A DNA stretch of 64,000 bases, taken from the NCBI RefSeq assembly GCF_002088235.1, contig NZ_AQQV01000003.1:496001-560000 (forward strand), given 5' to 3'. Made by a program: the position numbers and the translations under genes. Under the pieces are notes generated by a model, which saw nothing but the letters and a program-made list of their open reading frames with translations, was not told the DNA's origin and did no database searches. Numbering within the stretch: position 1 is the stretch's first letter; every line of letters starts with the position of its first letter. Positions 36,467 to 46,435 of the stretch are shown one piece after another. The stretch comes from Oceanococcus atlanticus (GTDB lineage: Bacteria; Pseudomonadota; Gammaproteobacteria; Nevskiales; Oceanococcaceae).

Positions 36467-37059
36467 CGCGCAGCCGCCTGCAGAGCCAGACGAATAACAT
36501 CCTGGGCACCACTGACGCTGGCATCAACCTTGCCAACCAGTTTGCGCGCTTCCGCCGCCGAGTAGCCCAGCGCCTGCAAGGCATCCTGCGCTTCGGCGCG
36601 GTCCTGCGACGCCGCACCGCCAGATGCGCTCGAGCCGGCAGGCCCAAGCTGCTCGAAGCGGCTGAGACGCCCGCGCATTTCCAGCAACACCCGCTGCGCA
36701 GTTTTTTTGCCGATCCCCGGCACCCGGGTCAGGCGATCATCATCCCCCGCCTCGATGACGGAAAATAGCTCGGAGGTGCTCATCGTCGATAACACGGCCA
36801 GCGCCATCTTGGCGCCAATGCCGGTAATACGCAGCAACTCGCGGAACATGGTGCGCTCCTCACGGCTGGCAAAGCCATAGAGCAACTGCGCGTCCTCACG
36901 CACCACCATATGGGTGTGCAACACCACGGCCTGACCCTCGGCCGGCAAAGCGAAAATGGTCGACATTGGCGCTTCCAGCTCGTAGCCCACGCCCTGCACG
37001 TCCAGCAGCACCTGTGGCGGGGCTTTCTCCAGCAGAGTTCCTGACAGCCGCCCGATCAT
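36463..37059 (-). CDS. ruvA: Holliday junction protein RuvA
   Basis: A 198-residue tetrameric junction-binding protein. The N-terminal OB fold starts [12 protein letters not shown], two helix-hairpin-helix motifs follow ([24 protein letters not shown]), and the C-terminal domain III ([17 protein letters not shown]) contacts RuvB. ATG 37059 overlaps the ruvC stop; the in-frame extension upstream lies inside ruvC. Confidence 0.97.
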   Translation of the reverse strand: MIGRLSGTLLEKAPPQVLLDVQGVGYELEAPMSTIFALPAEGQAVVLHTHMVVREDAQLLYGFASREERTMFRELLRITGIGAKMALAVLSTMSTSELFSVIEAGDDDRLTRVPGIGKKTAQRVLLEMRGRLSRFEQLGPAGSSASGGAASQDRAEAQDALQALGYSAAEARKLVGKVDASVSGAQDVIRLALQAAAR

Positions 37060-37556
37060 CGCGCAATCCCCCGCCGCTGCGAACGCATGTGAAAGGCGTG
37101 ACACACCGCTATCGCCAGCGCATCGGCCTGATCCTCCTGCGGCGCCTCGCGCAATGCAACCAGACGCTGAACCATGAAGTTGATCTGCTGCTTGTCGGCA
37201 CGTCCACCGCCAACAATGGCCTGCTTGACCGTCGCCGGCGGGTATTCAGCCACGCTGAGCTGCTGACAGGCGATGGCCGCGATGGCCGCGCCCCGCGCCT
37301 GTCCCAGTTTGATCGCGCTCGCGACATTCTTTTGAACGAACACCGTTTCCACCGCCGCAGCCTGCGGCTGGTATTGCTCGATCATGTCATTCAACCCCTG
37401 AAAAATGCGGGCCAGTCGCTGAGCCATGTCACCCCGCCCCAGCGCCAGGTGGCCGCTGTGCACATGGGTGAATTGTTGTCCGTGAAAATCGATGATGGCA
37501 AAACCTGTACGCACCGAGCCCGGGTCGACCCCCAGAATGCGCACCGGCAAGCTCAC
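37056..37556 (-). CDS. ruvC: Holliday junction resolvase RuvC
   Basis: A 166-residue dimeric nuclease that cuts Holliday junctions. The catalytic acidic residues appear in ILGVDPGSVRTGFAI (first Asp), AAVETVF (Glu) and QADALAIAVCH (last Asp). It lies 3 bases after yebC and forms the conserved yebC-ruvC-ruvA-ruvB order. Confidence 0.97.
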   Translation of the reverse strand: MSLPVRILGVDPGSVRTGFAIIDFHGQQFTHVHSGHLALGRGDMAQRLARIFQGLNDMIEQYQPQAAAVETVFVQKNVASAIKLGQARGAAIAAIACQQLSVAEYPPATVKQAIVGGGRADKQQINFMVQRLVALREAPQEDQADALAIAVCHAFHMRSQRRGIAR

Positions 37557-37559
37557 GCG

Positions 37560-38285
37560 CTACTCGCTCAGTTCGGCGTTGGCATAGACGTTCTGCACAT
37601 CATCCAGATCTTCCAGCGCGTCGACCAGACGCTGAATGCTGGCGTAGCTCTCTTCATCCAGATCCACGCTGGTCTGCGGACGCATGGTGACATCATTGTC
37701 TTCGGCGACCAGACCCGCAGCTTCCAGCGCATCTTTGACCGCTTCGTACTCATCCGGACCGGTGATCACCTCAACCGATTCGTCGTCGTAGCTGACAATG
37801 TCTTCCGCCCCGGCTTCCAACGCCACTTCCATGATCTGCTCTTCACTGCTTCCCGGCGCGAACAGGAAGTAACCCTTCTTGTCGAACAGGTAGGCCACCG
37901 AGCCATCGTTGCCGAGGTTGCCGCCATGCTTGCTGAACGCATGACGCACTTCCGCCACGGTGCGATTGCGGTTGTCGCTCATGCAGTCGACCATCACCGC
38001 GACCCCATTCGGGCCATAGCCCTCGTAGCGGATTTCCTCGTAGGCGTCACCTTCAAGCAAGCCGGCGCCACGCTTGATCGCGCGCTCGATGTTGTCCTTG
38101 GGCATCGACTGGGCCTTAGCCTTGTCTACGGCCAGGCGCAAACGCGAGTTGGTCGCCGGATCCGGATCACCCATGCGCGCAGCAACGATGATTTCCTTGG
38201 CCAGCTTGGTGAACAGCTTGCCGCGCTTCTTATCCTGCGCGCCTTTGCGGTGCTGAATATTGGCCCACTTGCTGTGACCCGCCAT
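37560..38285 (-). CDS. yebC: YebC/PmpR-family protein
   Basis: 241 residues. The invariant N-terminus [20 protein letters not shown] and the acidic central region ([21 protein letters not shown]) identify the family. Members have been described as transcriptional regulators and, more recently, as factors helping ribosomes through difficult sequences. The ATG shares one base with the stop of the upstream yfaZ-like gene. Confidence 0.96.
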   Translation of the reverse strand: MAGHSKWANIQHRKGAQDKKRGKLFTKLAKEIIVAARMGDPDPATNSRLRLAVDKAKAQSMPKDNIERAIKRGAGLLEGDAYEEIRYEGYGPNGVAVMVDCMSDNRNRTVAEVRHAFSKHGGNLGNDGSVAYLFDKKGYFLFAPGSSEEQIMEVALEAGAEDIVSYDDESVEVITGPDEYEAVKDALEAAGLVAEDNDVTMRPQTSVDLDEESYASIQRLVDALEDLDDVQNVYANAELSE

Positions 38286-38860
38286 TAGAACACCATCCTC
38301 AAACCGATGAAGGCCGAGTCTTCTATATCGACATCCGGACCACCGTCCAGGCCGGCTTCGAGCTTGCGGTAGCCGGCCACGATATAAGCCTGGCGAATCA
38401 GCTGGTAATCCACGCTCAGACCGAATTCGAAGTATTTGTCGATGTCGTCGAAGGCGCTGACGCTGGGGGCATAGAACACCCAGGCACGCCCGCCGATACG
38501 GTTGAAGTCCGGCACCCGACCATCCAGCGTGCCGCCCAGCGCGACCGCCGCACCGGTCAAGCCGCTGTCACTGTCGAGAATCACGGCACGGCCACCCACG
38601 CCGGCTTTGACATTGGCTTTGGGGGCGCCGGTGTCACCGAGAATCATAAGCCCGACGTGACCGAGCAGCGCATCGCTGCCACTTTCGTCCTGGTACAACA
38701 CGCCCAGGTCGAGAGAGGCCACGTTGTCAGCCCGGTTCGGGCCCACAGCAACGGCATATTCGCCGCGAATCGAATCTTCGCCGAAGGTCAAATCCAGCGA
38801 CGCCGAAAAAGCCGGCATGGCCAGTGCGGCCAAGCCCAGAGCGATCAAACCACGAATCAT
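38285..38860 (-). CDS. YfaZ-like outer membrane protein
   Basis: A 191-residue predicted outer-membrane beta barrel. The signal peptide ([20 protein letters not shown]) gives the chosen ATG at 38860, 4 bases after the lpd stop. The mature part has alternating strands ending in a C-terminal Phe (FIGLRMVF), the usual barrel-insertion signal. Features such as [19 protein letters not shown] and [16 protein letters not shown] resemble the YfaZ family. It sits between lpd and yebC with almost no spacing, so it is co-transcribed. The function is unknown. Confidence 0.8.
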   Translation of the reverse strand: MIRGLIALGLAALAMPAFSASLDLTFGEDSIRGEYAVAVGPNRADNVASLDLGVLYQDESGSDALLGHVGLMILGDTGAPKANVKAGVGGRAVILDSDSGLTGAAVALGGTLDGRVPDFNRIGGRAWVFYAPSVSAFDDIDKYFEFGLSVDYQLIRQAYIVAGYRKLEAGLDGGPDVDIEDSAFIGLRMVF

Positions 38861-38864
38861 AGAA

Positions 38865-40304
38865 TCAACGTTTTTTGTTAATGGCGTGAATGGCGCGTCC
38901 GTCAACCGACAGCGCCGCTTCGTGCACGGATTCCGACAAGGTCGGGTGCGCATGCATGGTCAAGGCAATGTCTTCGCTGGTGGCGCCGTATTCCATGGCC
39001 AGGACCATCTCGGCAATCAGCTCAGACACATAAGGCCCGACCATATGAACACCCAAAATGCGATCAGTTTCCGCACAGGCCAGCATTTTGACCTGACCGG
39101 CAGCGGCTTCCAGCGCTTTGGCGCGGCCATTGGCGGTGAATGGGAAGCTACCCACGCGGTAGCTGACACCGGCCGCCTTCAGAGCTTCCTCGGTCTTGCC
39201 AACCCAGGCCACTTCCGGCGCGGTGTAGATCACCGAAGGTACACAATCGTAGTTCACCTTGGCTTTGTGGCCGGCGATGATTTCGGCCACGGCCACGCCT
39301 TCTTCGCTGCCCTTGTGAGCCAGCATCAGGCCACCGATCACATCACCCACGGCATACACATCGGGCATGCTGGTGCGGTAAGCCTCATCAACCGCAACAA
39401 AGCCCTTCTCATCCAGTTCCACACTGGCGTCGCTGCTGCACAGATCGCGCGTATAAGGACGCCGGCCCACGGCCACGATCAGGCGATCAAAGCGCTCGCT
39501 GTGTTCTTCACCGTTGACGCTGAACTTAACGTCCACACCGGCGCCTTTGACATCGGCGGACATGACCCGCGCGCCAAGCCGGATATCCAGGCCCTGCTTC
39601 TTGAACTGACGCAGTGCATCCTTGGCGATCTGACCATCGGCAATACCGGCCAGGAACTGATCCTGCGCTTCCAAAAGCACGGTGTCCGAACCCAGGCGTG
39701 ACCACACGCTGCCCAGCTCGGTGCCGATCACACCGGCGCCGATCACACCGACGCGCTTGGGCACGCTTTCAAACTCAAGCGCACCCCAGGAATCGACGAT
39801 GTACTTGCCGTCGAACTTGGCCATTGGCAGTTCCACCGGTTCGGAACCACTGGCAATGAGAATCTTGTCGCACTCCAGCATCTCGGCTTTTTTCTTGCCC
39901 AGGGCGGTGAATGCGACCTTGCCCTGGCCACGGATCTGCCCGGTGCCGGCCAGCCCATCCACACCATTAGCCTTGAACAGCTGGGCGATGCCGCCCGTCA
40001 GCTGCTGGCTGATGCCGGTCTTGCGCGCCTGCATCGCAGCCACGTCCAGCTTGACCTTGCCGGTGGCGATGCCGTGCTTTTCGAACTCGTGCTGTGCCCG
40101 GTGATACAGCTCCGATGATTCCAGCAAGGCCTTGGACGGGATACAGCCAGCGTTGAGGCAGGTGCCGCCGAAGGCCGCTTTACCGTCGTGATTGACCCAT
40201 TTGTCGATACAGGCGACGTTCATGCCGAGCTGGGCCGCGCGTATGGCTGCGACATAGCCCGCCGGGCCGGCGCCGATAACGATCAGATCGTACTTCTTGC
40301 TCAT
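38865..40304 (-). CDS. lpd: Dihydrolipoyl dehydrogenase (E3)
   Basis: A 479-residue FAD disulfide reductase that reoxidises lipoamide. It shows the FAD site GAGPAGYVAA (11-20), redox Cys49 and Cys54 in GGTCLNAGCIPSK, an NAD site (GVIGAGVIGTELGSVW) and the C-terminal HAHPTLSE active-site His. ATG 40304 has AAGGAA eight bases upstream. It follows sucB and completes the 2-oxoglutarate dehydrogenase complex. Confidence 0.97.
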   Translation of the reverse strand: MSKKYDLIVIGAGPAGYVAAIRAAQLGMNVACIDKWVNHDGKAAFGGTCLNAGCIPSKALLESSELYHRAQHEFEKHGIATGKVKLDVAAMQARKTGISQQLTGGIAQLFKANGVDGLAGTGQIRGQGKVAFTALGKKKAEMLECDKILIASGSEPVELPMAKFDGKYIVDSWGALEFESVPKRVGVIGAGVIGTELGSVWSRLGSDTVLLEAQDQFLAGIADGQIAKDALRQFKKQGLDIRLGARVMSADVKGAGVDVKFSVNGEEHSERFDRLIVAVGRRPYTRDLCSSDASVELDEKGFVAVDEAYRTSMPDVYAVGDVIGGLMLAHKGSEEGVAVAEIIAGHKAKVNYDCVPSVIYTAPEVAWVGKTEEALKAAGVSYRVGSFPFTANGRAKALEAAAGQVKMLACAETDRILGVHMVGPYVSELIAEMVLAMEYGATSEDIALTMHAHPTLSESVHEAALSVDGRAIHAINKKR

Positions 40305-40402
40305 GATCAGTTCCTTGTCGCGGATCCATCTCTCCGCGGTAGTAAAAAGAGCCGGCACAGCCGGCTCCTGGAGTTTGCACGCGCGGCGTCCCGCCGCGGC
40401 GT

Positions 40403-41656
40403 TTAGATTTCCAGCAGCATGCGTGCCGGATCTTCCAGCACTTCCTTGATGGTGCGCAGGAACAGCACGGCTTCACGGCCATCGATGATGCGGTGATCGT
40501 AGGTCAGCGCCAGATACATCATCGGACGGATCACGATCTCGTCATTCACCACAACCGGCTTCTTGTTGATGCCGTGCATGCCCAGAATCGCACTCTGCGG
40601 CGGATTCAGAATCGGCGTCGACATCATGGAACCGAACACCCCACCATTGGTGATGGAGAAGGTGCCGCCAAGCAGGTCGTCCATGGTCAGCTTGTTGTCC
40701 TTGGCGCGCGCCCCGAACTCACCGATGGAGGATTCCACCTCGGCAAAGCTGAGTTTGTCGGCATCGCGCAGGATCGGAACCACTAGGCCACGCGGCGAGG
40801 ACACCGCAATACCGATGTCGTAGTAACCGTGGTAGATGATGTCGTTGCCGTCCACCGAGGCATTGACGATCGGATAGCGCTTGAGCGCTTCAACCGCAGC
40901 ACGCACGAAGAAGCTCATGTAACCGAGACGAACCTTGTGGTTCTTCTCGAACACGTCGCGGTATTGCTTACGCAGTTTGTCGACGGCGTGCAGATCAACC
41001 TCATTGAAGGTGGTCAGCATGGCCGCGCTTTGCTGAGCCTCAACCAGACGCTCGGCGATACGCGCACGAATACGTGTCATCGGCACACGCTGTTCGATGC
41101 GTTCATCCTGAGCCGGGGCCGAACCCACCGCACCCGCATCACGATCACCCACCGCCGCATCGGCTGCTTTGGGCGCCGCTTTGGCTTCTGCCGCCGGTTT
41201 GCTGCTGGCGTTGTCTTTCAGGTACTTCTCAACATCAGCCTTGGTCAGGCGACCACCCTTGCCGCTGGCCGGAATCCCTTCAGCCTTGAGGTCATGCTCG
41301 TCGAGCAGGCGGCGCACTGCCGGGCTTTGCTGCACGTCGCCAGCCGGCTCGGCCTCATCCGCGGCCTTGCTTGGCTGCGAGGCGGCTGGTTTGTCATCGC
41401 TCTTCTTGGCCGCGGCATCGCCAGCTTCAAGCACGGCAAGCACGTCACCCGCGGTGACCGTGTCGCCCGGCTGAACCATGATCTTGACCAGAGTACCGCT
41501 ATCGGTGGCTGGCACTTCCAGCACGACTTTGTCGGTTTCCAGGTCGGCCAGATTCTCATCGCGGGTGACGCTGTCGCCTTCCGCTTTGTGCCATTCCGCC
41601 ACTGTGGCTTCCGTGACGGATTCCGGCAATGCCGGCACCTTGATTTCGATACTCAT
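40403..41656 (-). CDS. sucB: 2-oxoglutarate dehydrogenase E2, dihydrolipoyl succinyltransferase
   Basis: 417 residues: a lipoyl domain with Lys43 ([11 protein letters not shown]), an Ala/Pro/Lys-rich linker, an E3-binding domain (~107-150; [22 protein letters not shown]), a second linker and the catalytic core (~185-417) with the His-Asp motif [10 protein letters not shown]. The substrate is inferred from the adjacent sucA. Confidence 0.97.
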   Translation of the reverse strand: MSIEIKVPALPESVTEATVAEWHKAEGDSVTRDENLADLETDKVVLEVPATDSGTLVKIMVQPGDTVTAGDVLAVLEAGDAAAKKSDDKPAASQPSKAADEAEPAGDVQQSPAVRRLLDEHDLKAEGIPASGKGGRLTKADVEKYLKDNASSKPAAEAKAAPKAADAAVGDRDAGAVGSAPAQDERIEQRVPMTRIRARIAERLVEAQQSAAMLTTFNEVDLHAVDKLRKQYRDVFEKNHKVRLGYMSFFVRAAVEALKRYPIVNASVDGNDIIYHGYYDIGIAVSSPRGLVVPILRDADKLSFAEVESSIGEFGARAKDNKLTMDDLLGGTFSITNGGVFGSMMSTPILNPPQSAILGMHGINKKPVVVNDEIVIRPMMYLALTYDHRIIDGREAVLFLRTIKEVLEDPARMLLEI

Positions 41657-41704
41657 TGAATTGGCTCCTCGCGGGATTCCTGCCTGTTCGTGACCTTGAA
41701 TGTG

Positions 41705-44554
41705 TTACGCGCCGACCAGCACTGAACCTTCCTTCAGCGCGGCCTGCATCAGAATGTTCTGCTGAATTACATGAACCTTGTTGTAACCGGTTGCGGTGGA
41801 CGCCGCGCCTGGACGGGTGGCGTACATCATGCGGTGGTTCTTGCTCAGCGGGATCTGCAAGCGATGCTTGATCTGGTACCAGGCACCCTGATTCTCGGGC
41901 TCTTCCTGACACCACACGATATCGCGTGCATTGGGATAACGTTTGAGCGCCGCACCGTAAGCCTCGGTCGGGAACGGATACAGCTGCTCCAGACGCACGA
42001 TGGCGACATCGTCGATACCGGCTTCCTGGCGCGCCTTGTAGATGTCAAAGAACACCTTGCCGCTGCACACCACGACCCGCTTGACCTTCTTCGGATCCAG
42101 ATCATCGATCTCGTCAATGACGTGCTGGAACTCGCCTTTGGTGAGATCTTCAAGCTGAGACACCGACAGGGGGTGACGCAACAGGCTCTTGGGCGTCATC
42201 ACGACAAGCGGTGAGCGCAGCTTGCGCAACTGCTGACGGCGAATCATGTGGAACATCTGAGCCGGCGTGGACGGCACACACACCTGCATGTTGTTTTCGG
42301 CGCACAACTGCAGATAGCGCTCCAGGCGCGCCGACGAATGCTCCGGCCCCTGCCCTTCGTAGCCGTGCGGCAGGAACATGGTCAAGCCGCACAGGCGCCC
42401 CCACTTGGAGTAGCCGGAGGCGATGAACTGGTCCATCACCACCTGAGCGCCATTGGCGAAATCGCCGAACTGGGCTTCCCAGACCACCATAGTGGTCGGA
42501 TCTGCCGTGGCGTAGCCATATTCGAAACCGAGCACACCCTCTTCCGACAGCAGGGTGTCGAGCACCTCGAACTGGCCCGGCCCGACATGGGCCAGCGGCG
42601 TATAGCTCAGGGTCTCTTGCTGGTTGTGCAGACGCGCGTGGCGATGGAAGAAGGTGCCGCGACCGCAATCCTGACCGGTCAAACGCACATTGTGTCCGTC
42701 ATCGATCAGACTGGCATAGGCCATGGTTTCGGCAAAGCCCCAATCCAGCGGCGCCGCACCTGCGGCCATACGCGAGCGGTCCTTCATGATGCGATTGACG
42801 CGATCATGCACCGTGAAGCCTTCCGGCAACTGCAGCAGACGTTCGCTCAGATCACGCAGTTTTTTCAGGGTAATCGCAGACTTGCAGGCTTCCGCATGAT
42901 CGCCACCCTGATAAACACTCCAGTCCACCGTGTGCTCGTTGCCGACCATGCCCAGGGTCTTGCGCGCGATGTTCTCGCCACGATCCAGGCCTTCACGGTA
43001 GTCATCCAGCATCTGGGCCGCATCATCTGCGGACACCACATCACGCTCGGCCAGACGCTCGGCAAACAACGCCCGCGTGGTCGGCCATTTGCGGATCTTC
43101 TGGTACATCTGCGGTTGGGTCACCGCCGGTTCATCAGCCTCGTTATGGCCATGACGGCGGTAACAGACCAGATCGATGATCACATCTTTCTTGAACTCGG
43201 CGCGGTAATCCGCCGCCAAGCGGGTGATGAACACCACCGCTTCCGGATCATCGGCGTTAACGTGAAACACCGGTGCCTCAAGCATCTTGGCGATGTCGGT
43301 GCAGTACAGCGAGGTGCGTGAGTCGCGCCGACCGCTGGTTTCAATCGGGTTTGGGGTGGTGAAGCCGATCTGATTGTTGACGATCAGATGGATGGTGCCA
43401 CCGGTCGAAAAACCGTTGGCCTGCGACAGCTGCAGGGTTTCCATGACCACACCCTGTCCGGCAAACGCGGCATCGCCGTGAATCAGCACCGGCATCACTT
43501 CCTTGCCAGCCTCATCGCCCCGGCGCACCTGACGCGCGCGCACCGAACCCTGCACCACCGGGTTGACGATCTCCAGGTGACTGGGGTTGAAGGCCAGCAC
43601 CAGATGACAACGGCGACCATCCACATCCACATCGGTGGAGAAACCCATGTGGTATTTCACGTCACCCGATGCACGCGGATCGTCTTCGATGTTCTTGCCT
43701 TCGAACTCGGCAAACAGGTCCGCCGGCGATTTACCCAGCGTGTTGACCAGCACGTTAAGACGCCCACGGTGTGCCATGCCGATGATGACTTCCTCGACAT
43801 CATGCGTGGTGCTGCGACGCAGTAGCTCATCCAGTGCCGGAATCAGGCTGTCGCCGCCCTCCAGCGAGAAGCGCTTCTGGCCCACATATTTGGTGTGCAG
43901 GTAGCGTTCGATGCCTTCGGCCGCGCTCAGCTGCATGAGCACGGTGCGCTGCTCCTGCTCGGTCAGCCACGGCTGGTAGACCTGCCCTTCCAGACGACGC
44001 TGAATCCAGCGCTTTTCGCTGGTTTCAGTGATGTACATGTACTCGGCGCCAATCGAGCCGGTGTACACGGTGCGCACCAGATCGAGAATATCGCGCAGCT
44101 TCATACGATCTTCGGCGGCCAGCGACCCGGTGTTGAACACCGTGTCCATGTCCTGCTCGCCCAGGCCGTGGAAGGCTGGCTCAAGATCGGGCACGTGCGG
44201 CCCTTTGGTCAAACCCAGCGGATCGAGATTGGCCGCCTGATGCCCGCGCACGCGGTAATAATTGATCAGGCGTAGCACCGCAGCCTGCTTTTCCGCAGCC
44301 TCGGGATTCATGGCCTCGCCGCGGCGCGCGCGGCGCGCACGCTCTTTGGCCATCTTGACGAAGGAGGAGCGAATCGGTCGATGCGCCACCTCGGCCTGTT
44401 CGGCCTCACCCAATCCCCGGAAATAGTTGCGCCAACTTTCGTCGACTGCATCCGGGTTTTTCAGGTATTCCTCATACACCGCCTCGACGTATCCGGAACT
44501 GACACCCGACATCGGGGTGCTGGCCAGAAACTTGCGAATGAGGTCCCCGCTCAT
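41705..44554 (-). CDS. sucA: 2-oxoglutarate dehydrogenase E1
   Basis: A 949-residue thiamine-diphosphate enzyme of the TCA cycle. Conserved elements: MAHRGRLNVLVNTLGK, HGDAAFAGQGVVMET, the GDH-type ThDP region and the C-terminal QEEPENQGAW. The start has a GGAG ribosome site. It is first in sucA-sucB-lpd; the sdh genes often found upstream are replaced by galU. Confidence 0.98.
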   Translation of the reverse strand: MSGDLIRKFLASTPMSGVSSGYVEAVYEEYLKNPDAVDESWRNYFRGLGEAEQAEVAHRPIRSSFVKMAKERARRARRGEAMNPEAAEKQAAVLRLINYYRVRGHQAANLDPLGLTKGPHVPDLEPAFHGLGEQDMDTVFNTGSLAAEDRMKLRDILDLVRTVYTGSIGAEYMYITETSEKRWIQRRLEGQVYQPWLTEQEQRTVLMQLSAAEGIERYLHTKYVGQKRFSLEGGDSLIPALDELLRRSTTHDVEEVIIGMAHRGRLNVLVNTLGKSPADLFAEFEGKNIEDDPRASGDVKYHMGFSTDVDVDGRRCHLVLAFNPSHLEIVNPVVQGSVRARQVRRGDEAGKEVMPVLIHGDAAFAGQGVVMETLQLSQANGFSTGGTIHLIVNNQIGFTTPNPIETSGRRDSRTSLYCTDIAKMLEAPVFHVNADDPEAVVFITRLAADYRAEFKKDVIIDLVCYRRHGHNEADEPAVTQPQMYQKIRKWPTTRALFAERLAERDVVSADDAAQMLDDYREGLDRGENIARKTLGMVGNEHTVDWSVYQGGDHAEACKSAITLKKLRDLSERLLQLPEGFTVHDRVNRIMKDRSRMAAGAAPLDWGFAETMAYASLIDDGHNVRLTGQDCGRGTFFHRHARLHNQQETLSYTPLAHVGPGQFEVLDTLLSEEGVLGFEYGYATADPTTMVVWEAQFGDFANGAQVVMDQFIASGYSKWGRLCGLTMFLPHGYEGQGPEHSSARLERYLQLCAENNMQVCVPSTPAQMFHMIRRQQLRKLRSPLVVMTPKSLLRHPLSVSQLEDLTKGEFQHVIDEIDDLDPKKVKRVVVCSGKVFFDIYKARQEAGIDDVAIVRLEQLYPFPTEAYGAALKRYPNARDIVWCQEEPENQGAWYQIKHRLQIPLSKNHRMMYATRPGAASTATGYNKVHVIQQNILMQAALKEGSVLVGA

Positions 44555-44634
44555 GGGTATCTCCAGGTCGTCAGATTACTTCGGTTATTGTACGAGAACG
44601 TGAGGCAAAAAGCGCTGTTTTCACCGGGAAAATC

Positions 44635-45522
44635 TCACTTTTTTGCATCCCAGGTGTTGGTCAGATCACTCAGATAGCTTTTGAACTCGTCCGCGAACTC
44701 CGGATGCTTGAGTCCGAACTCCACATTGGCCTGCAAATAACCCAGTTTGCTACCACAATCAAAGCGCGTGCCTTCGAACTCGAAAGCCAGCACAGTCTGT
44801 TCTTCAAGCATCTTGGCGATGGCATCGGTGAGCTGAATTTCACCGCCGGCACCACGCCCGGTGGAGCCAAGGATCTTGAAGATGCGTGGCGGCAGAATGT
44901 AACGCCCCACCACAGCCAAATTGGACGGCGCTTCCTCCGGCTTGGGCTTCTCCACGATGCCTTTGATTTCGCTGACCCCATTGCCGATGGGTTCGACATC
45001 GACGATACCGTATTTATAAGTCTCTTCCGGCGGCACACGCTGGACAGCAATCACGGCCGTGCCGTACTCGGCATAAACACGCTGCATCTGAGCCAGACAG
45101 GGACGCAGTTTGCCGTCAATCAGGTCATCCGCCAGGATCACCGAAAAATCCTCATCGCCGACCGCCGGCTGGGCACATAACACCGCATGACCAAGCCCCA
45201 TGGCTTCCGGCTGGCGGATGTACATGCAGCTCACCCCGATCGGCAGCACCTCCCTGAGTTCTCGCAAAGTGTCGGTTTTACCCTTTTGCTCCAAGGTGTG
45301 CTCGAGCTCATAGGAGCGATCGAAATGATCCAGAATCGAGTTCTTGTTGTTGCTGGTGATGAACACCAGCTCTTCGGCACCGGCGCTGATCGCCTCATTG
45401 ACCGCGTACTGAATCAGCGGTTTATCGACGATCGGCAACATTTCCTTAGCGCTGGCCTTGGTCGCGGGCAGAAACCGCGTACCCAGACCAGCCACCGGAA
45501 ATACAGCTTTGCGAATACGCAT
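44635..45522 (-). CDS. galU: UTP-glucose-1-phosphate uridylyltransferase
   Basis: A 295-residue nucleotidyltransferase that makes UDP-glucose for envelope polysaccharides. It has the N-terminal nucleotide motif AVFPVAGLGTRFLPATKASAK (shown here in part, residues ~6-26), the conserved VEKPKPEEAPSNLA and GTRFDCGSKLGYLQA. It lies 3 bases after a MaoC-like gene on the same strand. Confidence 0.97.
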   Translation of the reverse strand: MRIRKAVFPVAGLGTRFLPATKASAKEMLPIVDKPLIQYAVNEAISAGAEELVFITSNNKNSILDHFDRSYELEHTLEQKGKTDTLRELREVLPIGVSCMYIRQPEAMGLGHAVLCAQPAVGDEDFSVILADDLIDGKLRPCLAQMQRVYAEYGTAVIAVQRVPPEETYKYGIVDVEPIGNGVSEIKGIVEKPKPEEAPSNLAVVGRYILPPRIFKILGSTGRGAGGEIQLTDAIAKMLEEQTVLAFEFEGTRFDCGSKLGYLQANVEFGLKHPEFADEFKSYLSDLTNTWDAKK

Positions 45523-45525
45523 GTC

Positions 45526-46395
45526 TTAGGCTCCTGCTGTCCACTTACCGGACAGGATCGGCTTGTGATTGTTGGCGTCCTTGACCTCGAAGACGAAATC
45601 GCTGGCTTTGGCCTCACCATGCAACTTGGCCTTGCCCGGCAGGAACAAAGGCGTTTTGAACTCGACCTCGAGCACACCGGCTTCCTCGGTGTTGACCGGC
45701 AGTGTCGCGGCACTGCGCGCCAGCGTCCACATACCGTGAATAATGGCCCGTTTGAAGCCCAGCAGTTTGGCCGTCGGTGCCGAGATGTGAATCGGGTTGA
45801 TGTCGCCAGACACCAGCGCGTAGCGGCGACCGAGATTGCCTTTGAGGGTCCACAGCGCCAACTCGGGCAGCGAACTGGGCTTGGGTGCCGGCGGCTTCTT
45901 CTTGGCACCACTGGATGCCCCGCTCTTGTCGCTGCGACGACTCAGAATGGAGGTGATGCCACGCCACACGACCTTGCCCTGCGCATCCTGAAATTCGGTG
46001 ACCAGATCAAACTCGTAGCCACGCGCGGTCTCATTGATACCGTTGATCTCGACCGATACGTCGTAGCTGGCGTCGATGCGCATGGGCTGAGCCTGCTCGA
46101 TGCGATTGGAGACATGCACCATGCCCATCGCAGCGAGCGGGAAATCGGGATGACCCATAAGATGCAAATGCAACGGAAAAACCATGACCTGCGGGTAGCA
46201 CACCGGCAGGAACTCACTTTTCGTGCCGCCGCAGACCCGCCGGTAGGCCGCAACCATCATGGCGCGGGGCTTGACGTTGTCGGCCGTGGCAATCAGCGGC
46301 TCTTTCAGCTCAACAGTTTTGGATGCACGTGACACCACCACTTTGCCAAAGGCTGGCAACGCGGGCGGCAGTCGATCGAAATTCAGTTCAGCCAT
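45526..46395 (-). CDS. MaoC-like hotdog-fold protein
   Basis: 289 residues. The C-terminal half carries the MaoC/hydratase signature, with GDINPIH and AIIHGMW (~205-230) supplying the Asp/His dyad of hydratase 2 enzymes. The N-terminal half is probably a second, degenerate hotdog, as in double-hotdog enoyl-CoA/ACP dehydratases. A basic Lys/Pro-rich linker (~165-185) separates them. ATG 46395 is chosen because the upstream extension has no family content. Substrate unknown; hydration or dehydration of acyl-CoA or acyl-ACP is inferred. Confidence 0.8.
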   Translation of the reverse strand: MAELNFDRLPPALPAFGKVVVSRASKTVELKEPLIATADNVKPRAMMVAAYRRVCGGTKSEFLPVCYPQVMVFPLHLHLMGHPDFPLAAMGMVHVSNRIEQAQPMRIDASYDVSVEINGINETARGYEFDLVTEFQDAQGKVVWRGITSILSRRSDKSGASSGAKKKPPAPKPSSLPELALWTLKGNLGRRYALVSGDINPIHISAPTAKLLGFKRAIIHGMWTLARSAATLPVNTEEAGVLEVEFKTPLFLPGKAKLHGEAKASDFVFEVKDANNHKPILSGKWTAGA

Positions 46396-46435
46396 GATTG
46401 AAAACTCCGGATTAAATAAATGCGTGCAATGCGCT

